Source of the DNA: an uncultured Asticcacaulis sp.
GTDB lineage: Bacteria; Pseudomonadota; Alphaproteobacteria; Caulobacterales; Caulobacteraceae
NCBI GenBank assembly: GCA_946480525.1
Contig: CAMLLA010000258.1
Location: 1 to 6,229 of the forward strand
DNA length: 6,229 nt
Direction of reading: 5' to 3'
Part shown: in pieces, positions 1 to 5,086 of the stretch
Layout: each line of letters opens with the position of its first letter
How positions within the stretch are numbered: the first letter of the stretch is position 1
Program-made: the position numbers and the translations under genes
Notes under the pieces: generated by a model
Told to the model about the DNA's origin: nothing
Database searches by the model: none
What the model saw: only the letters and a program-made list of their open reading frames with translations

Positions 1-432
1 GCAATATTCGATAAACTCATCGGTCCCGAACTGGTGGTCGATGACGCCCGTCCAGATCAGGTTCGGCCGCACCGGTCGTTGCATTGCTGGCCCAATGCCA
101 TCTTCCCAATGATAGATCTTGGTGACCGTGCCGCCGGGATATCGCAGGATAGTCGGCCTCAGCCCCCGCACCTTGTCCAGGACATCACGCCGGAAGCCCC
201 GGGCATCGGACAGGGGGGAATCTTTTTCGAATATGCCGCCGTCGATCGACCGGCCCAGAAATTCGATGAACTGGCCGAAGATTAGCGGCGAAACAGTGCT
301 GGCCACGCCGTCGACATCGACTGCCAGAGCCGCAGTGGGTTTTGCATCCGAGCGACCTGCTGCCATGGCCTGCCCGGAAACGGCAAGCATTAAAGCCGAA
401 CCACCTTGAAACAATTCGCGTCGATTAAACAC
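1..432 (-). CDS. GH51 alpha-L-arabinofuranosidase, N-terminal part (cut by the left edge)
   Basis: The 144 visible codons begin at GTG (430-432), preceded by AGGAGG (440-445) at 7 nt spacing. The N-terminus has twin arginines at residues 4-5 (NRRELFQ), a hydrophobic stretch and an AMA-A cleavage site near residue 24, so Tat export to the periplasm is likely. The mature part matches the start of the GH51 catalytic barrel: FGQFIEFLGRSIDGGIFE, then LRYPGG, YHWEDGIGP, QRPVRPNLIW and QFGTDEFIEYC. Members of this family remove terminal arabinofuranosyl residues from arabinan or arabinoxylan with retention of configuration. The acid/base and nucleophile glutamates lie beyond the edge and cannot be checked. 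Two positions differ from the usual family motifs: RYPGG is followed by Thr instead of the common Asn, and the usual EHLG is EFLG. The family call is firm; exact substrate and intactness are unknown. It lies downstream of the anti-sigma gene on the same strand, but a 184-nt gap makes its own promoter likely. Confidence 0.9.
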   Translation of the reverse strand, partial: MFNRRELFQGGSALMLAVSGQAMAAGRSDAKPTAALAVDVDGVASTVSPLIFGQFIEFLGRSIDGGIFEKDSPLSDARGFRRDVLDKVRGLRPTILRYPGGTVTKIYHWEDGIGPAMQRPVRPNLIWTGVIDHQFGTDEFIEYC

Positions 433-616
433 GTCGTCTCCTCCTGCCCTTGAACTTTTGTCCGACTATTGCAGGGCAATAAATTTAATGCAAATTGAAA
501 TAAGAATTCATCGAAATTAGAAGAGCGAGGGGCCGTGTCCGGTTTCGGTTAAAACTTCACCACAGCCGCTCAACCGGTGCCATTTCCGCGTGTGGCGTTT
601 AAAAGGCGCTATAAAG
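433..616 (-). promoter_or_regulatory. Intergenic region upstream of GH51, with a candidate promoter and operator palindrome
   Basis: This 184-nt gap is clearly more AT-rich than its surroundings (especially about 478-520), as expected for a promoter region. On the minus strand a weak sigma-70-like pair can be read near 467-495: TTGCAT, 17 nt, AATAGT. The perfect inverted repeat ATTGC-AGG-GCAAT at 468-480 touches the putative -10 element, a position typical of a repressor operator. No convincing terminator follows the anti-sigma stop codon, so read-through from the sigma operon cannot be excluded. The promoter matches are poor (3 of 6 and 4 of 6), so this is tentative. Confidence 0.3.
440..445 (-). 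promoter_or_regulatory. Shine-Dalgarno of the GH51 gene
   Basis: AGGAGG on the minus strand lies 7 nt before a GTG codon. This strong site fixes the GTG start and places the twin-arginine pair at residues 4-5. Confidence 0.8.
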
Positions 617-1330
617 CTACTGCCATCCCTTGTCGCGCGACTGCTTCTCGGCGGCGGCGTCGAAGGGCTCACCGGCAATGCGCGCTTCCACAGCCTGAAT
701 CAGCAGGGGCGAACTGGCCTGGGTGAATTCCGGGCTTGCGGCGGCGCGGCTGGCGAGTTCAATACGCCAGTCGCCGGCCTGTTGGCAGGCCAGACCTTCG
801 TTGGCCGTGGTCGTGAAGGTGCGGCACAGCGCGCCTTCGGCGTCACGGAAGGTCAGGCCGATGCGTGGCTGGCCGGCAACGGTGTCGTCCGCCGCCAGTT
901 GGCGGGTCAGGGCCTGTTTCAGCGCGCCACGCGCGATCAGGCCGGTGGATGTGGTCGCAAAGTCGCCGCGTGGCGTGGTGATGGCAAAAGTCAGGAGAAC
1001 GCCCGCGACAAGGCAGGCAGCCATGGCGGCGAACTGCATGACCAGGGGGCGGCCGAGGACAGCACGCGGTTTGAAGGCGATAACCTTGGCTTCGGCTTCG
1101 GCTTCGGCGGGGGCTGTGGCCCTTAGAAGCCGGTCCGGCACGGGCTCGTCGGCGACAGGGCCGAAGGCGGCAGCCAGTTGCGCGCGCAGGGACCGATGGG
1201 CCGCGATGCCGGCGGCTACGGCCGGATCGGCGGCTGCCGCGGTTTCGACTTCGGCGCGCGCGTCGGCGTCCAGTTCGCCATCGACATAGGCGACGATTTT
1301 GTCCGCGCTGATCGTACTCATTTCCGTCAT
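617..1330 (-). CDS. Anti-sigma factor, single transmembrane segment (partner of the adjacent ECF sigma)
   Basis: A 237-aa protein that should hold the neighbouring ECF sigma factor at the inner membrane. Residues 1-60 form a helical, acidic cytoplasmic domain (KIVAYVDGELDADARAEVE, then AAGIAAHRSLRAQL) like other anti-sigma domains. A linker with an Ala/Glu run (72-82) follows, then one hydrophobic segment at about 97-117. The periplasmic part (118-237) has Cys169 in GALCRTFTT and Cys182 in GLACQQAGDW, possibly a disulfide, and ends in a charged tail. The HxxxCxxC zinc motif of ZAS-type anti-sigma factors is absent, so this would be a zinc-free version. The ATG at 1330 overlaps the sigma TGA by 4 nt (ATGA), with GGAG nine nt upstream, so translation is probably coupled; a second ATG lies three codons inside. 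The gene ends with TAG at 617-619. The role is inferred from operon position and topology; the sensed signal is unknown. Confidence 0.85.
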   Translation of the reverse strand: MTEMSTISADKIVAYVDGELDADARAEVETAAAADPAVAAGIAAHRSLRAQLAAAFGPVADEPVPDRLLRATAPAEAEAEAKVIAFKPRAVLGRPLVMQFAAMAACLVAGVLLTFAITTPRGDFATTSTGLIARGALKQALTRQLAADDTVAGQPRIGLTFRDAEGALCRTFTTTANEGLACQQAGDWRIELASRAAASPEFTQASSPLLIQAVEARIAGEPFDAAAEKQSRDKGWQ

Positions 1331-1821
1331 TGTCTGGCTCCAAGCTTCGCCATAAGCGTTTCGCGGCCGCGCGTCAGACGGCTCGACAGGGTGCCGACCG
1401 GTACATCCAGAACTTCGGACGCCTCGGTATAGGACAGGCCTTCGACGCAGATCAGCGCTATGGCCAGTCTCTGGTCTTCCGGCAAATCGAGCATGGCGGC
1501 CTCCACTTCTGCCAGCTGGCGGCGCTGATCCATGGCGCCGGCTGCATCATCACCTACAGTGTCGCCCTCCTCGGCCGGGGCGAAGATCCGGTCGCGGCGG
1601 TGGCGGGCGCGGACCTCGTCGATCCAGGCGTTCTTGACGACCTTGAACAGCCAGCTGTCGAGGCGCGTGCCCGGCTGGTACTGGCCAAGATTGCGCAAAC
1701 TCCGTTCGACGGCGATCTGCACAAGGTCATCGGCATCGGCGACATTGCCGGTCAGGGCGCGCGCGAACCGCCGCAGGCGCGGCAGCAGCGCAACGATCTC
1801 GGAACGGGTGTCGGTGCGAAT
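1327..1821 (-). CDS. ECF-type RNA polymerase sigma factor (164 aa), apparent non-AUG start
   Basis: Region 2 spans about residues 9-80 and has the family landmarks: ALLPRLRRFARALTGN, then ADADDLVQIAVERSL, and YQPGTRLDSWLFKVVKNAWIDEVRARHRR, which covers the -10 recognition helix. A short acidic linker leads to region 4 (about 110-160) with LPEDQRLAIALICVEGLSY and the helix-turn-helix TEASEVLDVPVGTLSSRLTRGRE. Full ECF length and motifs require the reading frame to begin upstream of the first GTG (1722), because that GTG lies inside region 2. Between the in-frame stop TAA (1834-1836) and 1722 there is no ATG, GTG or TTG. The best start is ATT (1819-1821), 7 nt after AAGGGAG (1829-1835), with ATC (1822-1824) as second choice. 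The anti-sigma gene follows with a 4-nt overlap. The sigma factor probably directs transcription of an envelope or stress regulon; the targets are not shown by the sequence. Confidence 0.88.
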   Translation of the reverse strand: MRTDTRSEIVALLPRLRRFARALTGNVADADDLVQIAVERSLRNLGQYQPGTRLDSWLFKVVKNAWIDEVRARHRRDRIFAPAEEGDTVGDDAAGAMDQRRQLAEVEAAMLDLPEDQRLAIALICVEGLSYTEASEVLDVPVGTLSSRLTRGRETLMAKLGARQ

Positions 1822-1835
1822 GATCTGGCTCCCTT
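1819..1835 (-). promoter_or_regulatory. Ribosome binding site and ATT/ATC start of the ECF sigma gene
   Basis: The minus strand reads AAGGGAG (1835-1829), CCAGATC, then ATT. The spacing to ATT is 7 nt and to ATC 4 nt. An upstream stop at 1834-1836 in the same frame rules out an earlier start, and conserved region 2 begins about ten residues later. The arrangement resembles the AUU start of infC, where initiation depends on IF3 discrimination. A base change or sequencing error turning ATG into ATC is the simplest alternative. Confidence 0.5.
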
Positions 1836-1881
1836 AAGGCGTCAACGAACCGTATTGCGATTTTTCTTCGTACGCCCGGAA

Positions 1882-1909
1882 ATAATTTGCAGCAAGTTGG
1901 AGATGTCAG
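1882..1909 (-). promoter_or_regulatory. Candidate promoter of the sigma/anti-sigma operon
   Basis: On the minus strand CTGACA (1909-1904) is followed after 16 nt by AATTAT (1887-1882), matching 5 of 6 and 4 of 6 positions of the sigma-70 consensus and leaving a leader of roughly 55 nt before the sigma start. No GGAAC/CGTT pair with the 16-17 nt spacing typical of ECF promoters is visible on this strand, so self-activation is not supported here. The site lies in the 118-nt divergent region shared with the protease gene. Confidence 0.3.
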
Positions 1910-1939
1910 GCGTTAGACTGGCAAAGACCGGAGATGTCC

Positions 1940-3238
1940 ATGCGCATTGCCCTGATCCTGCTGACTGTATTTTCCGCCACGCCCGCCCTGGCCCAGTTGG
2001 GAGGCTTGCCTTCACCATCGCTGCCCTCACCGTCGCTGCCTGTGGTACGCAATCTGCCCGGTGTGGTCGATCGCACGCTCGACGGCGTGACGGACACGAC
2101 CGCGCGCGTACTGGATGGGGCTGTCCTGCCGCGTGCCCAGCAGGTGCAGGACTTACTCAGCCGCCATCGCGACGTCCTGGAACTCGATCCCGCCGGCGAT
2201 CTGATCGTGCGCAGCCAGGTCGTAGCCTTCGCCCCGACGGCCGAGGCCCTGGCGGCGGCGCAAGGCGCAGGCTTTACCATCAGTGGCGAGCACGTGCTGG
2301 CCGGGCTGGACACGCGTATGGTGGTTTTGACCGCCCCGCGCGGCCTGTCGACGAAAAAGGCGCTGCAGGCGCTGCAAAAGCTCGATCCCGCCGGCACTTA
2401 CGATTTCAACGACATCTATCTGGGATCGCAGTCCGGACAGGGGAGCAGCGGCGGCCAGTTCGCGGGCGCCGGCGGCGGCCGGGTCGGCCTGATCGACGGC
2501 GGGGTCGATGCCGCCCATCCGGCTTTTCGCGGCGCGAAGGTGGTGCAAAAGGGCTTTGCCGGAACGGCGGCCCCCAGTCCCCACGGCACGGCGACGGCAT
2601 CCCTGCTGGTCGGCCGTTCGGACGGGTTTGCGGGCGCCGCGCCGGGCGCCGAACTGATTGTGGCCGACGTCTATTGCAATGCGCCCACCGGCGGCTCGAC
2701 CTCGACCATTATCCAGGCGCTCGACTGGCTGTCGCGCGAACAGGTCGGCGTCATCAATATCAGCCTGACGGGACCTTCGAACGCGCCGCTTAAGGCCGCT
2801 GTGGCGGCCATGGTCAAACGCGGCCACCTGATCGTCGCTGCCGTAGGCAACGAAGGCCCGTCCGCCAAGCCGCTTTACCCGGCGTCATTCGACGGCGTGA
2901 TCGGTGTCACCGGCGTCGACCGCCGCAACAAGGTGCTGCTTGAAGCGGGCAGGGGGGCGCAGGTCGATCTGTCGGCCCCGGGCTCCGATATCGCCGCGGC
3001 AGCTCCCGGGGGCGGGTTTGCCGGCGTGCGCGGGACGTCCTTCGCCGCGCCGATCGCAGCAGGGCTGTTGTCCCGGCAGCTGGCGCGGCCCGACCCCGCT
3101 CGCGCGGCCAGCGTGACGGCGGCGCTCATCACCCAGGCCGTTGATCTCGGTGGCAAGGGAAAGGACACGATTTACGGCGCTGGCCTTGTCGGCGGAGACA
3201 TTCGCCCGGACATCAAGCTATTGAAAAAGAAGAAGTAA
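1940..3238 (+). CDS. Secreted subtilisin-family (S8) serine protease
   Basis: A 432-aa secreted endopeptidase. I chose the ATG at 1940 because CGGAG (1929-1933) is 6 nt upstream; the ATG at 1934 would sit directly on the Shine-Dalgarno. A Sec signal peptide covers 1-18 (ALA-Q cleavage). After it come a short LPSPS repeat (23-34) and an N-terminal domain (about 41-160) that could be a propeptide or an accessory domain. The S8 domain covers about 180-420 with the complete catalytic set: Asp186 (GLIDGGVDAAHPAF), His215 (HGTATASLLVG), oxyanion Asn303 (AVGNEGP) and nucleophile Ser367 (GTSFAAPIAAGLL). The Asp box reads D-G-G instead of the usual D-T/S-G. Only one Cys (246) is present, and the protein ends in four lysines. 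It is transcribed divergently from the ECF sigma operon and in the same direction as the next secreted protein, 109 nt downstream. The family and active state are well supported; the substrate is unknown. Confidence 0.93.
   Translation: MRIALILLTVFSATPALAQLGGLPSPSLPSPSLPVVRNLPGVVDRTLDGVTDTTARVLDGAVLPRAQQVQDLLSRHRDVLELDPAGDLIVRSQVVAFAPTAEALAAAQGAGFTISGEHVLAGLDTRMVVLTAPRGLSTKKALQALQKLDPAGTYDFNDIYLGSQSGQGSSGGQFAGAGGGRVGLIDGGVDAAHPAFRGAKVVQKGFAGTAAPSPHGTATASLLVGRSDGFAGAAPGAELIVADVYCNAPTGGSTSTIIQALDWLSREQVGVINISLTGPSNAPLKAAVAAMVKRGHLIVAAVGNEGPSAKPLYPASFDGVIGVTGVDRRNKVLLEAGRGAQVDLSAPGSDIAAAAPGGGFAGVRGTSFAAPIAAGLLSRQLARPDPARAASVTAALITQAVDLGGKGKDTIYGAGLVGGDIRPDIKLLKKKK
2006..2041 (+). repeat. 15-nt in-frame tandem repeat coding LPSPS
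   Basis: Two 15-nt units (2006-2020 and 2021-2035) plus a partial third encode LPSPS-LPSPS-LP directly after the signal peptide of the protease. The copies differ mainly at third codon positions. It probably forms a flexible Pro/Ser spacer at the mature N-terminus. Confidence 0.7.
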
Positions 3239-3347
3239 AATATTTTTCTGAAAAAAGTTCATCCGCCGTGGAGAAAACTCCGGGGCGCAGGCGTTGATCC
3301 TGATGTGGAGCCGGTGAGAGACGGCCAGAACAACAGGAGAGAAGACG

Positions 3348-4160
3348 ATGAACCTCAAGACCCTCTTTACGACGGCTGCCGTGGCTTCGCTGGTGGCCTT
3401 TTCTGCCAATGCCCAGCTGCTGGGCGGTTCGGGCGGCCTGGGTGGCAATCTGGGCGGCGGCCTGACGGGCGGCCTTGGCGGTGGCGCCGGCAGCATGACG
3501 GGCTCGATGACCGGCATGGGTCAGGGCGCGTTCGGTACGGGCGATCTGACCGGCACGGTCGATCGTACGACCCGCGACGTGCGCCAGCAGACCGACCGCG
3601 CCCGGGACAGCGCTCGCGATACGGCGCGCAATACGGCCCGTGATGCGCAAAAGCCGGTCAATGCCGGTGGCCAGGCCGGCGCGAACGGCGGGCTGACAGG
3701 CGGCTTGCTGGGGCAGGACATCGCCGGGAACGCGGCAGGCAATGTCGCAGGTAACGCTACCGCCGACAGCAGCGGCACGACGAACGCCCTGAAATCCACC
3801 GCGGCCAATGCCCGCGATACGGCCGGCCAGGCGCGCGGCGTGATCTCTGCGACGGGTTCCGACGCACACGGGATTGCCGGCGCCGCCAAGGGTGTGGAAG
3901 CGGCGGGCGATATCGCCGGCAGCGGCTCCGCCTCGCTCGACAAGGGTCTGACCGGCACCGGTCAGGGCAATGGAAATCTGGGTGTCAGCGGTACGGAAAA
4001 CGTCACCGGCAGCGCGAAGAGCGCGGCGCGTAATGCCGCCGGCCGCGCCCGTGGACTGGCCGACAGCGCCCGCAACAGTGTCTCTGTCCCGGCTTCACCC
4101 GTGACAGCGACGGCGTCAGGCTCGGCCAGCGCCAACGGCAAGGCCGGGAAGACGCAGTAA
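3348..4160 (+). CDS. Secreted Gly/Ala-rich low-complexity protein with charged amphipathic segments
   Basis: A 270-aa protein that I do not recognise as a named family. It has AGGAG (3335-3339) 8 nt before the ATG and a clear Sec signal peptide (1-22, ANA-Q). The mature protein begins with a Gly-rich block (24-60: GG, GGL and TGSMTG repeats). Then comes a strongly charged helix-prone stretch (69-101) with repeated RDxARDTARN units. Two similar but weaker stretches follow (146-165, STAANARDTAGQAR; 222-246, SAKSAARNAAGRARGLADSARN), separated by Gly/Ser/Asn-rich linkers. There are no cysteines, aromatic residues are nearly absent, and no catalytic motif is seen. The A/R/D-rich repeats recall LEA-like or DUF883-like proteins, which is only an impression. 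Its segment 69-87 resembles residues 41-59 of the upstream protease. It is probably an envelope or surface protein, perhaps largely disordered. A strong terminator follows, so it is the last gene of this unit. Confidence 0.8.
   Translation: MNLKTLFTTAAVASLVAFSANAQLLGGSGGLGGNLGGGLTGGLGGGAGSMTGSMTGMGQGAFGTGDLTGTVDRTTRDVRQQTDRARDSARDTARNTARDAQKPVNAGGQAGANGGLTGGLLGQDIAGNAAGNVAGNATADSSGTTNALKSTAANARDTAGQARGVISATGSDAHGIAGAAKGVEAAGDIAGSGSASLDKGLTGTGQGNGNLGVSGTENVTGSAKSAARNAAGRARGLADSARNSVSVPASPVTATASGSASANGKAGKTQ
3417..3515 (+). repeat. Gly-rich low-complexity coding repeat
   Basis: Residues 24-56 of the secreted protein are built from short degenerate GGC-rich units giving GGSGG, LGGNLGGG, LTGGLGGG and the direct repeat TGSM-TGM. 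This kind of region can vary in length between strains. Confidence 0.6.
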
Positions 4161-4184
4161 TAGACTGCCAAAACGAAACTTGTC

Positions 4185-4220
4185 ACACCGGCGGGGGCCC
4201 CTCCCGCCGGTGTTTTTTTT
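4185..4220 (+). terminator. Strong intrinsic terminator after the Gly-rich protein gene
   Basis: A perfect 11-bp GC-rich stem (4185-4195 with 4203-4213, ACACCGGCGGG pairing with CCCGCCGGTGT) closes a 7-nt loop and runs into eight T residues (4213-4220). It ends the plus-strand unit 25 nt after its last stop codon. On the minus strand the same hairpin lacks a good T-run, so it serves the plus strand mainly. The T-run overlaps the last codon of the convergent TadE gene. Confidence 0.92.
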
Positions 4221-4629
4221 AGATCGGTGGCGGCAGCGGAACCGTCAGGCTCGATCCCATGGCCAGCCCTTCCGACGGCATGAACGGCGCCCAGACCATA
4301 TAGTCATACGTCCAGGTGACGCGTTTGAGCTGCTGGGTCTGGGTCACCGACTCAGTGCCGATGGCGACCGTCAGGTTCGTGACCGGAATGCCGTCCAGCT
4401 TTGACGTCACCGTGGTCTTGAATGCGCTGGCGGTGATGTTCGGGTCGAACAAAAGCGCGCGCGACGATTGCTGGACAGCATGCCGGACGGCGGCGCCGCA
4501 ATAAAGCGCGTAGCCGAGATTGAACACCGCGATCATCAGGGCGATCAGGACGGGCGAGACCAGGGCGAATTCCAGCGCCGTCGCGCCGCCTGTGTCGCGG
4601 AAGATGCCGGACCGGGCAGGCCGGCTCAT
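4219..4629 (-). CDS. TadE-like pseudopilin (Flp/Tad pilus family)
   Basis: A 136-aa minor pilin-like protein. After a short basic leader (SRPARSGIFRDTG) it has the type IV prepilin-like processing motif G15-A-T-A-L-E20-F21, with Glu at +5 of the predicted mature protein. A hydrophobic segment follows (about 16-45, ALEFALVSPVLIALMIAVF). This is the TadE signature; such proteins are cut by a TadV/CpaA-type peptidase and act in Flp pilus assembly or related surface structures. The remainder (60-136) is a small periplasmic domain with a conserved-looking WTYDYMVWAPF stretch and a Pro-rich end. The ATG overlaps the TGA of the upstream pseudopilin gene by 4 nt. The TAA stop (4219-4221) shares two bases with the T-run of the convergent terminator. 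No tad ATPase, secretin or prepilin peptidase gene is in the window, so its machinery is probably encoded elsewhere. Confidence 0.88.
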   Translation of the reverse strand: MSRPARSGIFRDTGGATALEFALVSPVLIALMIAVFNLGYALYCGAAVRHAVQQSSRALLFDPNITASAFKTTVTSKLDGIPVTNLTVAIGTESVTQTQQLKRVTWTYDYMVWAPFMPSEGLAMGSSLTVPLPPPI

Positions 4630-5081
4630 CTGATGCGCACGTCCTGTTCAGCACGGAGCGTGGCGTCGCCGAACCAGCCGTCATAGGTGTCGGTGGCGGC
4701 GATCTTCACATAGGCCAGGGGGACGGTCTGGTCGCTGCACAGGGTCGAGCAGGTCGCCGGTGTGGTGACGCAGAAGCAGTCCTTGCTGGCGGTGACGTCG
4801 GCACGTTCGGAGCGGCCTTCCCACGACGACAGGCCGATCTGGCGGGCGGTCGTCAGGTTGGCTCCGCCGCTCATTATGTACTGGGCGCTGCTGCTGACGC
4901 TGGAATGCATGGCGTTCTGGCGCAGGAGATAGCTTGCGCCGTCACTGATCCCGGCCAGGGCGGCCAGCAGAATGGGAGTGACCATGGCGAATTCGACTAT
5001 GGCCGCGCCTTTTCGGTTGCGGGCAAAGTCCGCGGTCAGGTGACGGAAAGAGGCAGACAGCGAGATCTGTGACTTTTTCAT
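4626..5081 (-). CDS. TadE/TadG-like pseudopilin with a four-cysteine cluster
   Basis: A 151-aa protein with a basic leader (HLTADFARNRK) and the processing motif G25-A-A-I-V-E30-F31, followed by a hydrophobic segment (about 26-48, AIVEFAMVTPILLAALAGI). This places it in the TadE-like family. The extracytoplasmic part contains four closely spaced cysteines (102, 104, 111, 115; CxC-x6-CxxxC), probably oxidised to disulfides, and a possible aromatic surface in TYDGWFG. The Shine-Dalgarno CGGAG (5090-5094) lies inside the final codons of the preceding TadG-like gene and is 8 nt from the ATG. The intergenic gap is only 5 nt and the next gene overlaps by 4 nt, so the three genes are a tight operon with coupled translation. 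The precise role (minor pilin or assembly scaffold) is not known. Confidence 0.87.
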   Translation of the reverse strand: MKKSQISLSASFRHLTADFARNRKGAAIVEFAMVTPILLAALAGISDGASYLLRQNAMHSSVSSSAQYIMSGGANLTTARQIGLSSWEGRSERADVTASKDCFCVTTPATCSTLCSDQTVPLAYVKIAATDTYDGWFGDATLRAEQDVRIR

Positions 5082-5086
5082 TTTCG

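Noticed and set aside
590..1126. Plus-strand open frame opposite the anti-sigma gene
   Set aside because: It is fully antisense to the anti-sigma gene, which has operon coupling, a TM segment and sensible composition. No Shine-Dalgarno or domain supports it.
1878..1917. GGAAA ... GTC/CGTT words in the divergent region as an ECF promoter for the protease
   Set aside because: Spacing between the -35-like and -10-like words is 22 nt or more, outside the 16-17 nt typical for ECF promoters.
1934..1936. Upstream ATG as the protease start
   Set aside because: It directly abuts the CGGAG Shine-Dalgarno. The ATG at 1940 has proper 6-nt spacing and gives a cleaner signal peptide.
1330..2793. A 487-codon open frame on the plus strand
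   Set aside because: It lies antisense to the well-supported sigma gene and out of frame with the S8 protease. Its translation is Arg/Gly-rich and low in family motifs, a typical shadow in high-GC DNA.
2153..2827. Minus-strand open frame inside the protease gene
   Set aside because: It is a complement shadow of the S8 catalytic domain with no recognisable motif of its own.
3270..3295. GGAG-AAAA-CTCC mini-hairpin and a CGTT word upstream of the Gly-rich gene, considered as a terminator or an ECF promoter
   Set aside because: The stem is only 4 bp with no T-run. The -35-like sequence GAGAA at 16 nt from CGTT matches the GGAAC consensus poorly. The 109-nt gap shows no convincing promoter or terminator.
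3213..3869. Minus-strand open frame across the Gly-rich gene
   Set aside because: It is an artefact of repetitive GC-rich codons; the plus-strand frame has the signal peptide, the Shine-Dalgarno and the downstream terminator.
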